This document shows positions 1 to 5,761 of a stretch of DNA of 6,993 bases, piece after piece. This DNA is from Euryarchaeota archaeon UBA171 (GTDB taxonomy: Archaea; Thermoplasmatota; Poseidoniia; Poseidoniales; Thalassarchaeaceae): positions 1 to 6,993 of the forward strand of contig DANO01000034.1 in the NCBI GenBank assembly GCA_002497295.1, read 5' to 3'. The translations under genes and the position numbers were made by a program. Every line of letters starts with the position of its first letter. Position 1 is the first letter of the stretch. Under the pieces are notes generated by a model, which saw nothing but the letters and a program-made list of their open reading frames with translations, was not told where the DNA came from and did no database searches.

Positions 1-7
1 CAGCACG

Positions 8-325
8 ATGAAAGGCGTAGATGGTCTTCTGAAACTTCTTTCGAAGGCGAGTATGCTAAATGTCCTTCACGTCATAATATCTGCAAGAGAACCAGTGAGA
101 TTTGGGAAAATACAGAGATTAGCAGGGACTTCGGCCACGTCCCTCTCTAGGAGGCTGAAAGAGCTGGAGGGTTGCGGACTGGTGAGACGCGTCGCTCAGA
201 AGACCTTGCCCCCAACGGTCGAGTACCAAGCCACACAAGTGGCATTCGAATTGGGCCCTTCGTTGATACAGCTATACAGTTGGGCGATTGATAAGCACGC
301 TGAACTAGGATTTACGCAAGCGTGA
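8..325 (+). CDS. HxlR-family winged-helix transcriptional regulator
   Basis: This 105-residue protein is probably a DNA-binding regulator in the cytoplasm. It matches the HxlR (MarR-like winged-helix) pattern. An N-terminal helix (about 6-25) is followed by 'PVRFGKIQRLAG' (29-40), corresponding to the family's 'GPxRFxELxRxLxGIS'. The recognition helix runs from SATSLSRRLKELE to GLVRR (42-61), and the wing contains 'LPPTVEYQAT' (67-76), the family's PPxVEYxLT signature. A C-terminal dimerisation helix ends in 'YSWAIDKH' (90-97). The usual N-terminal Cys-Pro and the 'GGKW' tryptophan are absent, so there is no visible redox cysteine at that site. The ATG lies 7 bp from the window edge with no ribosome binding site visible, so a longer N-terminus cannot be excluded. 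The target genes and ligand are unknown. The gene converges on tRNA-Asn and is not obviously linked to the metabolic block beyond it. Confidence 0.87.
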   Translation: MKGVDGLLKLLSKASMLNVLHVIISAREPVRFGKIQRLAGTSATSLSRRLKELEGCGLVRRVAQKTLPPTVEYQATQVAFELGPSLIQLYSWAIDKHAELGFTQA

Positions 326-329
326 ATTG

Positions 330-405
330 TGGCGCCGACAGCAGGACTCGAACCTGCGACCTGCGGATTAACAGTCCGCCGCTCCACCAACTAAGCTATG
401 TCGGC
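330..405 (-). tRNA. tRNA-Asn (anticodon GTT), CCA encoded
   Basis: Read on the minus strand, the sequence folds into a complete cloverleaf. The acceptor stem is GCCGACA (405-399) paired with TGTCGGC (340-334), with discriminator G at 333 and a genome-encoded CCA at 332-330. The D arm is GCTT...GAGC. The anticodon stem GCGGA/TCCGC (379-375 and 367-363) encloses the loop CTGTTAA, whose anticodon GTT is at 372-370. The variable loop has 5 nt. The T arm GCAGG/CCTGC encloses TTCGAGT. There is no intron. The gene lies 67 bp downstream of the guaAB stop codon on the same strand, so it could be co-transcribed or have its own weak promoter in 406-472. Its 3' end is 4 bp from the stop codon of the convergent HxlR gene. 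Confidence 0.97.
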
Positions 406-472
406 CCAGCACACGGCTGGACCAATCCTTCATCAATCAATCGCTGCAAGGATACTCAAATCCGTGTCAATA
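406..472 (-). other. tRNA leader / guaAB-tRNA spacer
   Basis: This 67-bp spacer lies between the guaAB stop and the mature 5' end of tRNA-Asn. A 5-bp inverted repeat (CCAGC at 406-410, GCTGG at 416-420, 5-nt loop) abuts the tRNA and might form a small leader hairpin. A short tandem ATCA run sits at about 431-441. I see no convincing TATA box at the expected distance and no T-rich terminator for guaAB, so read-through from guaAB into the tRNA is possible. Confidence 0.35.
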
Positions 473-1417
473 TCATTCCCATTCAATTGTGCCGGGGGGT
501 TTGTGCGTGATATCATAGACGACCCTATTGACGTGACCTTTGAGGGAGTTGGTGATCTCCGTACTAATCCCAGATAGGACATCATGAGGAATTGGGGAGT
601 ACCTGGCCGACATGCCATCTAAACTTGTCACTGCACGCACCACGATTGTCTCTCCGTGAACCCTCGCGTCGCCGTGCACGCCGACTGAGCGAACAGGGAG
701 GAGAGCTGCGAAATATTGCCATGGAAGGTCACAAAGTCCTGACTGTGCCGCCTCCATGATTCTTCTTTCGACGATATCGCATGCTATCCTACAGGCATCA
801 GCACGTTCTCTCGTGACATCCCCTAGTACCCGGACGGCTAAGCCGGGCCCGGGGAAAGGCTGTCTCTCGGAGGATGCGATACCCAGATGCCGTGCGATAG
901 CTCTGACTTCGTCTTTGTAAAAATCTCGAAGAGGTTCGACAATTGAGAGATCTATATCCTCAGGTATACCTCCCACATTGTGATGGCTCTTGATGACATC
1001 GCGCTCCCCGCCTCCCGATTCTATCCAGTCGGGAGCGATTGTTCCCTGAACCAGATATTTAGCGCCGATTTCACGCTGCTCCTCTTCGAATACCCTGATG
1101 AACTGCTCTCCTATCGCCTTTCTCTTATCCTCGGGGTCAGTTACTCCTTCCAACGAATCGAAGAAGCGATCTGATGCGTCTACGATTTTGAGTTGTATGC
1201 CCATCTCATCGAACATGTCTGAAACCTCCTCGGACTCGCCTAGCCTCATGAGGCCCGTATCGACGTATACACAATGAAGCAGGTCACCTACAGCCCTGTG
1301 AGCTAGAATCGCAGCAACAGTGGAATCGATTCCTCCGCTGCATGCTATGATAGCAGTGTCGTCTATTCCCGACTTGAGGAGTTCTAGAGCCTCTTCGACC
1401 AGGTTTTCAGTCTTCAT
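473..1417 (-). CDS. guaAB: GMP synthase [glutamine-hydrolysing] subunit B (ATP-pyrophosphatase)
   Basis: This 314-residue protein is the ATPPase half of archaeal two-subunit GMP synthetase. It adenylates XMP and aminates it to GMP with ammonia from a separate glutaminase subunit (GuaAA), which is not in this window. Visible signatures are the PP-loop SGGIDSTV (27-34), VDTGLMR (52-58), QGTIAPDWIE followed by IKSHHNVGG (124-150), PFPGPGLAVR (187-196) and the C-terminal dimerisation domain ending KPPGTIEWE (306-314), which is nearly invariant in GuaA. The length is normal for a stand-alone subunit B. I chose the ATG at 1417 because GGGTGAT (1427-1421) precedes it at ribosome-binding spacing. An in-frame ATG at 1444 would add nine residues inside purE and has no such support. 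The gene starts 4 bp after the purE stop and is probably translationally coupled to it. Confidence 0.95.
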   Translation of the reverse strand: MKTENLVEEALELLKSGIDDTAIIACSGGIDSTVAAILAHRAVGDLLHCVYVDTGLMRLGESEEVSDMFDEMGIQLKIVDASDRFFDSLEGVTDPEDKRKAIGEQFIRVFEEEQREIGAKYLVQGTIAPDWIESGGGERDVIKSHHNVGGIPEDIDLSIVEPLRDFYKDEVRAIARHLGIASSERQPFPGPGLAVRVLGDVTRERADACRIACDIVERRIMEAAQSGLCDLPWQYFAALLPVRSVGVHGDARVHGETIVVRAVTSLDGMSARYSPIPHDVLSGISTEITNSLKGHVNRVVYDITHKPPGTIEWE

Positions 1418-1420
1418 CGT

Positions 1421-1427
1421 ATCACCC
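1421..1427 (-). promoter_or_regulatory. Ribosome binding site of guaAB containing the purE stop codon
   Basis: On the minus strand GGGTGAT is complementary to the 3' end of archaeal 16S rRNA (AUCACCUCC). The TGA inside it (1424-1422) is the stop codon of purE, and the guaAB ATG follows at 1417. GGTG ends 5 nt before the ATG, exactly the spacing seen at the gcvPB start. This decides the guaAB start and suggests that ribosomes terminating on purE reinitiate on guaAB. Confidence 0.75.
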
Positions 1428-1895
1428 TTGAATCGATGAGTCATCCGCGATGACCTTCTGAGTCATCTCGTGCCTCCATGAGGCATAAGAATCCGATAAT
1501 TCAGAGTCTCTTGACGCCAGTATCTGGACTGCGAGGGCTCCTGCATTATCTCCTCTGTCGACACCAACTGTTGCAACCGGCATCCCGGGCGGCATCTGGA
1601 CAATCGAAAGTAACGAATCGAGAGGGACCTTGCCTCCGACCGGGACTCCTATCACTGGCTTGGACGTCATAGATGCGATAACCCCTGGAAGGGCTGCGGC
1701 GACGCCCGCAATGCCCACGAATACGGCACATCCACCCTCTTCCGCTGCCTCTATTATGCCCTCAAGATACTTTGGAGCGCGGTGCGCTGATGCGACTCTT
1801 AATTCATATTCAATTCCAAAGCGATCTAGAATCGCAGTACATTTCTGACCGATTGACAGATCGGATTTCGAACCCATTACTATGCAGACGTCCAT
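1422..1895 (-). CDS. purE: PurE, phosphoribosylaminoimidazole carboxylase / N5-CAIR mutase
   Basis: This 157-residue cytoplasmic enzyme makes CAIR in the middle of de novo purine synthesis. PurE motifs are clear: MGSKSD (7-12) with the phosphate-binding Ser/Asp, the catalytic-histidine motif SAHRAP (36-41), AGVAAALPGVIA (63-74), KPVIGVPV and SIVQMPPGMPVATV (97-110). Length is usual for PurE. The SAHR form resembles class I (N5-CAIR mutase) rather than the animal SAHK class II, but the AGVAAALPG loop differs from the bacterial GAGGAAHLPG. Without a purK nearby, direct use of AIR plus CO2 cannot be excluded. I chose the ATG at 1895 because the conserved MDVCIVMGSKSD N-terminus begins there. A TTG at 1937 would add 14 unconserved residues. 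No ribosome binding site precedes the ATG, so the mRNA may be leaderless, with the TTTAG element at 1915-1923 as promoter. Confidence 0.94.
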   Translation of the reverse strand: MDVCIVMGSKSDLSIGQKCTAILDRFGIEYELRVASAHRAPKYLEGIIEAAEEGGCAVFVGIAGVAAALPGVIASMTSKPVIGVPVGGKVPLDSLLSIVQMPPGMPVATVGVDRGDNAGALAVQILASRDSELSDSYASWRHEMTQKVIADDSSIQG

Positions 1896-1914
1896 GCTAC
1901 ACGGCTGCGAAGGC

Positions 1915-1923
1915 GGTGCTAAA
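1915..1923 (-). promoter_or_regulatory. Possible purE promoter element (TTTAGCACC)
   Basis: On the minus strand TTTAGCACC begins 28 nt upstream of the purE ATG, about where an archaeal TATA-like box would sit for a leaderless transcript starting at 1895. The same nine bases occur upstream of gcvPA (5690-5682). It is only a partial match to a TATA box. A promoter here would mean purE-guaAB can be transcribed independently of the gcv genes. Confidence 0.3.
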
Positions 1924-1946
1924 GCGTGACGGCTCAAAGGGTAATG

Positions 1947-2801
1947 TTAGAACGCGTCATTTTCCCATTTGAGGCTCGTTATCTCAATAGGCGGTTCGCG
2001 GAGCATATGCTCAGGAATTTGGTTGTGTAGTCTGGTCTGAAATGGGTCATACCTGTATCCCGACCTGCCCAGGAGCGAAACTGCCAGGTACGTTCCAGTG
2101 TTATGCCTGACGCCTTCGATGACAATTTTGCAGTCTCCGACTTCTGGGCCGACTGCGAGGTATGAGGTTCCAAACCTCTTCTCTTTTTTCTGCCAGCCTT
2201 CAGCCACCTTGGAGTCTACGTATGCTTCAGAGGTTATTGGCAAGAGCCATCTTCCAAGCGAAGGCTCAACCGCTTCCGATATTGCCATTACAGTCCTGAT
2301 CCATGCAATCCAGATGAGAAGATATGCAAGCCATCCAAATAAGGTATTGATGAAGATATGGGCTACAAAAAAGATTAGTCCAATCATGATTGATTTCGTA
2401 TCAATGGGATAGATGTCAAAAATAGATTTACGAGCTGGGTGATTGCCTATCGCACCGGTGAATACTAGAGGGGCTATCGTCAATATCCACCCAATGCTGA
2501 ACAAGGCTGAGGCAACGAGCTGATCATCTGATGTACGTCCGGGAAAAATAAGAGGGAAAGAGGCGGCTACGAGGAAGAATGCTGTCCATGCGACGGGGAC
2601 AAGCATCGCTGGACCGGGTGGACGGAGTCTCTGTCTACGCCATGAGGACCATGCGTCAGGGGGGTGAGTTTCATTATCCCGCTCAATTATCAGAGAGCCT
2701 CTGCTCTTGGGCCACCAGCTTGGGTCACCTTCGAGCCACTGTTGGTTCGTCTGTCCCACGACGTCCCACCTACCCACAGGATATTGAGTTGGCTCATTCA
2801 C
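1947..2801 (-). CDS. Unrecognised multi-pass membrane protein
   Basis: This protein of about 284 residues matches no family I can name. It has a hydrophilic, Trp-rich N-terminus (1-64, with QQW, PSWW and DAWSSWRRQR), then hydrophobic segments at about 66-87, 95-117 and 136-173, the last long enough for two passes. That gives three or four membrane helices. A soluble C-terminal domain of about 110 residues follows and reads like beta-strand-rich sequence ('GTSYLAVGPEVGDCKIVIEGV', split here by hydrophobic alternation, and 'GTYLAVSLLGRSGYRYDPF' at 236-254). There is no signal peptide or recognisable catalytic motif. The first codon is GTG at 2801, overlapping the gcvPB end by 8 bp. No ribosome binding site is visible, and a second GTG at 2777 is an alternative start. 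The hydrophobic pattern and close packing between gcvPB and purE support a real gene. Its role, and whether it has anything to do with glycine or purine metabolism, is unknown. Confidence 0.75.
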   Translation of the reverse strand: MNEPTQYPVGRWDVVGQTNQQWLEGDPSWWPKSRGSLIIERDNETHPPDAWSSWRRQRLRPPGPAMLVPVAWTAFFLVAASFPLIFPGRTSDDQLVASALFSIGWILTIAPLVFTGAIGNHPARKSIFDIYPIDTKSIMIGLIFFVAHIFINTLFGWLAYLLIWIAWIRTVMAISEAVEPSLGRWLLPITSEAYVDSKVAEGWQKKEKRFGTSYLAVGPEVGDCKIVIEGVRHNTGTYLAVSLLGRSGYRYDPFQTRLHNQIPEHMLREPPIEITSLKWENDAF

Positions 2802-4287
2802 AGGGGTGTCTCAAGATGAGTTGCCTTGCAGCTAAGACCTCGTCAACACGTCTGACGGGAGTAGTATGAGGGGCGTTCTTGAGGATCTCTGGGTCTTCCG
2901 ACAATATGCTGAGGAAATCGTCAGCGAACTTGTCGAGCACATCCTTAGATTCTGTTTCGGTGGGTTCCAGCATAAGACACTCGGGGACGATCTGGGGGAA
3001 ATACAGAGTCGGGGCCATGTACCCGTAATCTAACAGGCGTTTTGCCACATCCTTTGCAGTTACCCCCGTGGCGTCCTTAATAGGTGTCATATCAAGAGTA
3101 AATTCATGTTTTACAACTTCCGATGGGGCTCCGTCTTTCGGCATCGTGGGTATAGCTGAGTCGCCGTGGCCCCTCATGATTCTGTGTCGAAGATAATTGG
3201 CATTCAGAACGGCATGTTCGCTCATTCGCTCGAGGTCACGCCCATATCTTCGATAGAATGCCCACGCCCTTACGACTGCTCCTGCATTGCCGTTCCACTG
3301 TTGGACCTTGCCTATGGAGGATTCCGGATCTTCCCAGAAGTACCAGAAGCCATCTCCCACACCTCGTGGATCGTCTTCTGTGCGAGCCCTTCTAGCTGCT
3401 ATTGGAGATGGGAGATACTTAGCCAGATGTGATTTTACGCCTATTGGCCCACTCCCTGGACCTCCTCCTCCATGTGGTTGGCTGAACGTCTTGTGAAGGT
3501 TGTAATGGACGGCGTCAAAACCCATGCGTCCGGGATCTGTCTTACCCAGTATGGCATTGAAGTTGGCACCGTCGTAGTACATTTGGCCTCCCGCTTCATG
3601 AACGATACGCGCAGCCTCTGCTATTTCTGGTTCGAAGACCCCGAGAGTGCTAGGATTGGTAATCATCATAGCAGCTGTATCGCCATCTACAGCAGCCCTA
3701 AGTGCTTGAAGATCTATTCGACCATCTGAGCCACTGGGTATCTCCACAATCTCATACCCGCACATGGCTGCTGAAGCAGGATTCGTTCCGTGCGCAGAAT
3801 CGGGAACGATGACCTTGTTCCTATTGTTCTCACCATTCGAATTGTGGTATTCTTGTATGCACCTTATGGCGGTGAATTCGCCCTGTGCGCCTGCAACCGG
3901 CTGTAGTGTCACTGAATCCATACCTGCGCATATGGAAAGCATATCTTGCATCTCGTAGTATATTGCTAGAAGGCCTTGGACCTGGCTATCGGGCTGAAGC
4001 GGGTGAATCCTGTCTATCCCAGGCATCTGGACGATACGCTCGTTAATCCTGGGATTGTGCTTCATCGTGCACGATCCCAGAGGATAGAATCCTGTGTCGA
4101 TCCCAAAATTTCTCTGCGATAAGAGAGTGTAGTGGCGGACAAGTTCTGGCTCGCTGGCTCGCGGCCATCGAGGTAGGGCATTGCGCCTCATTGAATCTGG
4201 TATATTTTTGCCAGGGTCCTCTCTGATGGGTTCCGGCTGAGACCACCCTGAGCCTGGTGCACCATTGAAATCGAACACGGTACTCAT
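2794..4287 (-). CDS. gcvPB: Glycine dehydrogenase (decarboxylating) subunit 2, P-protein beta
   Basis: This 497-residue subunit carries the pyridoxal phosphate of the split P-protein of the glycine cleavage system. With GcvPA it releases CO2 from glycine and loads the aminomethyl group on lipoyl-H-protein. Visible family features are FYPLGSCTMKHNP (68-79), the QPVAGAQGE segment (129-137), PDSAHGTNPASA (162-173), TNPSTLGVFE (210-219), YYDGANFNAILG (237-248) and the cofactor motif NLHKTFSQPHGGGGPGSGP (263-281), in which Lys266 is the expected Schiff-base lysine. All key residues appear intact and length is typical for this subunit. The ATG at 4287 overlaps the gcvPA stop as ATGA and has GAGGTG at a good distance, so the start is well supported. 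H-protein, T-protein and lipoamide dehydrogenase are not in the window and must be encoded elsewhere. Confidence 0.97.
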   Translation of the reverse strand: MSTVFDFNGAPGSGWSQPEPIREDPGKNIPDSMRRNALPRWPRASEPELVRHYTLLSQRNFGIDTGFYPLGSCTMKHNPRINERIVQMPGIDRIHPLQPDSQVQGLLAIYYEMQDMLSICAGMDSVTLQPVAGAQGEFTAIRCIQEYHNSNGENNRNKVIVPDSAHGTNPASAAMCGYEIVEIPSGSDGRIDLQALRAAVDGDTAAMMITNPSTLGVFEPEIAEAARIVHEAGGQMYYDGANFNAILGKTDPGRMGFDAVHYNLHKTFSQPHGGGGPGSGPIGVKSHLAKYLPSPIAARRARTEDDPRGVGDGFWYFWEDPESSIGKVQQWNGNAGAVVRAWAFYRRYGRDLERMSEHAVLNANYLRHRIMRGHGDSAIPTMPKDGAPSEVVKHEFTLDMTPIKDATGVTAKDVAKRLLDYGYMAPTLYFPQIVPECLMLEPTETESKDVLDKFADDFLSILSEDPEILKNAPHTTPVRRVDEVLAARQLILRHPCE

Positions 4288-5651
4288 GAGGACACCTCGC
4301 TTATGCTCGAGGCCAGGGCCGAAGATAGGATTTCAATATCCTCTTCAGTGGTTCTCTCGTCACAGCCTATCAAGAGACAGTCGTGCATTGAGCCCCACCA
4401 CTGACTTAGGTCGAATCCGCCCATGACTCCCATCGAGTCCATTCGCTCCAAGGCCCCACGAGAACTGCAGGGTAGCCTGACCGCAAACTCCCTGAAAACA
4501 GGGGATTCGGGATAGATTAGTTCGACGCCTTCGACACTTGCAACAGCCTCGAGCGCGGTCTGCGTTGCTGCAGTTACCCTCAGTGCCAATCTCTCGAGGC
4601 CCTCTGGCCCCAATAATGACATGTGCATTGCGCCCATGAGAGCGATTAGCGTCTCATTCGAGCATATATTCGAAGTCGCCCTATGTCGGCGTATGTGCTG
4701 CTCGCGAGTGGAAAGCGTGAGCGTATAGGCGATCTTTCCATCGGCATCTAGACTTTGCCCGACTATGCGGCCGGGCATTAGCCGGAGGTAGTCCTTCGTA
4801 CAAGCAAATATGCCGTATATCGGACCTCCTGCAGTAGGGCCTATGCCGAAAGGCTGGCCCTCGCCCACGACTATGTCCGCGCCCCAATTGCCAGGAGCCT
4901 CCATCAAGCCAAGTGAAACTACGTCTACACCGACGATCAAAGCCGTTTTTTCTCCGATAATCGATCTTAGACTCAGCAAGCCTTCATCCATAGAGCCGAA
5001 AGCATTCGGCTGCTCCACGTAAACTGCACACGAATCATTGGCGGCCTTGGCTGCTTCTAGATCGAGGGTTCCGTCATCTCGATGTGGCAGGATTTTGATG
5101 TCAATCTCCACACCTTGGGTATAGTTCTCTATGACAGACATCCTGTGCGGAGGAACGAATTCGGAGACGTAGACAGTGTTAGGCTGGGATGACCGCTTTG
5201 AACGCACCCTTACAGCGCAAGTTATGGCCTCAGCCGCAGCAGTGCTGGCGTCATACATGGAAACATTGGCGACAGGCAGGGCGACGAGCTCCGAGACCAT
5301 CGTCTGAAATTCCCACATCGCCTGCAACATACCCTGGCTTACTTCTGGCTGATAGGGGGTGTATGATGTGAGGAACTCCCCCCTTGTTGCAAGCATCGGC
5401 ACCATCGTGGGCACGAAATTCCTCGCTAATCCGGCAGAGATGAACGAGGGTCGTGAGTCCAGATGAATATTGGCTCCGAGAAGATGCTGGGCATCTGCTA
5501 GAATCTGTTCTTCCGACTGAGGCGGCGGCAGGGGCAATGGGTCATTTCTACGAATATCTTCGGGGATGTCGGCAAAAAGCTCGTCCATGGACGACATGCC
5601 AATTTCAGAGAGCATCTCTAGCTCTCGACCGAGGTTAGGGAGTTGATCCAT
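4284..5651 (-). CDS. gcvPA: Glycine dehydrogenase (decarboxylating) subunit 1, P-protein alpha
   Basis: This 455-residue protein is the non-lysine partner subunit of the two-subunit glycine decarboxylase. Family features include the N-terminal EMLSEIG...MDELFADIPEDIR (12-34), SYTPYQPEVSQGMLQ (96-110), ELVALPVANVSMYDASTAAAEA (121-142), GEGQPFGIGPTAGGPIYGIFA (263-283), LMPGRIVGQS (291-300) and LSTREQHIRRHRATSNICSNE (313-333). Length is normal. The ATG at 5651 is the only start before an in-frame stop about 50 bp upstream, and it matches the usual family N-terminus. No ribosome binding site is visible before it, so the transcript may be leaderless or have a short leader. It is the first gene of the minus-strand block and overlaps gcvPB by 4 bp, which ties the two subunits to one mRNA in equal supply. 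Confidence 0.97.
   Translation of the reverse strand: MDQLPNLGRELEMLSEIGMSSMDELFADIPEDIRRNDPLPLPPPQSEEQILADAQHLLGANIHLDSRPSFISAGLARNFVPTMVPMLATRGEFLTSYTPYQPEVSQGMLQAMWEFQTMVSELVALPVANVSMYDASTAAAEAITCAVRVRSKRSSQPNTVYVSEFVPPHRMSVIENYTQGVEIDIKILPHRDDGTLDLEAAKAANDSCAVYVEQPNAFGSMDEGLLSLRSIIGEKTALIVGVDVVSLGLMEAPGNWGADIVVGEGQPFGIGPTAGGPIYGIFACTKDYLRLMPGRIVGQSLDADGKIAYTLTLSTREQHIRRHRATSNICSNETLIALMGAMHMSLLGPEGLERLALRVTAATQTALEAVASVEGVELIYPESPVFREFAVRLPCSSRGALERMDSMGVMGGFDLSQWWGSMHDCLLIGCDERTTEEDIEILSSALASSISEVSS
4293..4298 (-). promoter_or_regulatory. Ribosome binding site of gcvPB inside the gcvPA 3' end
   Basis: GAGGTG on the minus strand is a strong match to the archaeal anti-Shine-Dalgarno sequence and ends 5 nt before the gcvPB ATG at 4287. 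It lies within gcvPA coding sequence, next to the ATGA stop/start overlap (4287-4284), as expected for coupled translation of two subunits of one enzyme. Confidence 0.8.
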
Positions 5652-5761
5652 GGATATGCCTGTACTAGGCCCAATGTAAGAGGTGCTAAAAGGATGCGTT
5701 TACTTGGGATATAGTACCGACACGCTCTTAGACGTAGAAATTCGTTTTTGGGACGAGAGAG
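5652..5761. promoter_or_regulatory. Divergent promoter region between gcvPA and the epimerase-like gene
   Basis: This 110-bp gap is the only clear divergent intergenic region. It holds two TATA-like candidates. GATATAGTA (5708-5716), A/T-rich on both strands, could serve the plus-strand gene with a leader of about 25 nt, or the minus-strand gene with a longer leader. On the minus strand CCTTTTAG (5693-5686), overlapping TTTAGCACC (5690-5682), could place a start a few bases upstream of the gcvPA ATG. No riboswitch fold or clear operator palindrome is evident by eye. The roles assigned here are inferred from position only. Confidence 0.5.

Noticed and set aside
406..420. CCAGC/GCTGG inverted repeat as a transcription terminator
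   Set aside because: The stem has only 5 bp, no T-tract follows on either strand, and it sits directly before the tRNA 5' end where termination would abolish the tRNA if co-transcribed.
322..510. Open frame spanning the tRNA gene
   Set aside because: It runs through the complete tRNA-Asn cloverleaf. Short translations of this kind across tRNA genes are a familiar annotation artefact.
473..1444. Longer guaAB start at the ATG at 1444
   Set aside because: It would overlap purE by 23 bp, adds nine residues with no family match and lacks a ribosome binding site. The ATG at 1417 has GGGTGAT at correct spacing.
1422..1937. PurE starting at TTG 1937 with a 14-residue extension
   Set aside because: The extension is Pro/Ser-rich and unlike PurE N-termini. 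The conserved strand begins at the ATG at 1895.
2098..2412. Plus-strand open frame of 104 codons opposite the membrane protein
   Set aside because: It is antisense to a frame with coherent transmembrane segments, has no recognisable motif or promoter, and is best explained as a shadow of the real gene.
5652..5761. Glycine riboswitch upstream of gcvPA
   Set aside because: The leader is too short for even a single glycine aptamer within the likely transcript, and I see no conserved aptamer core. Riboswitches of this class are chiefly bacterial.
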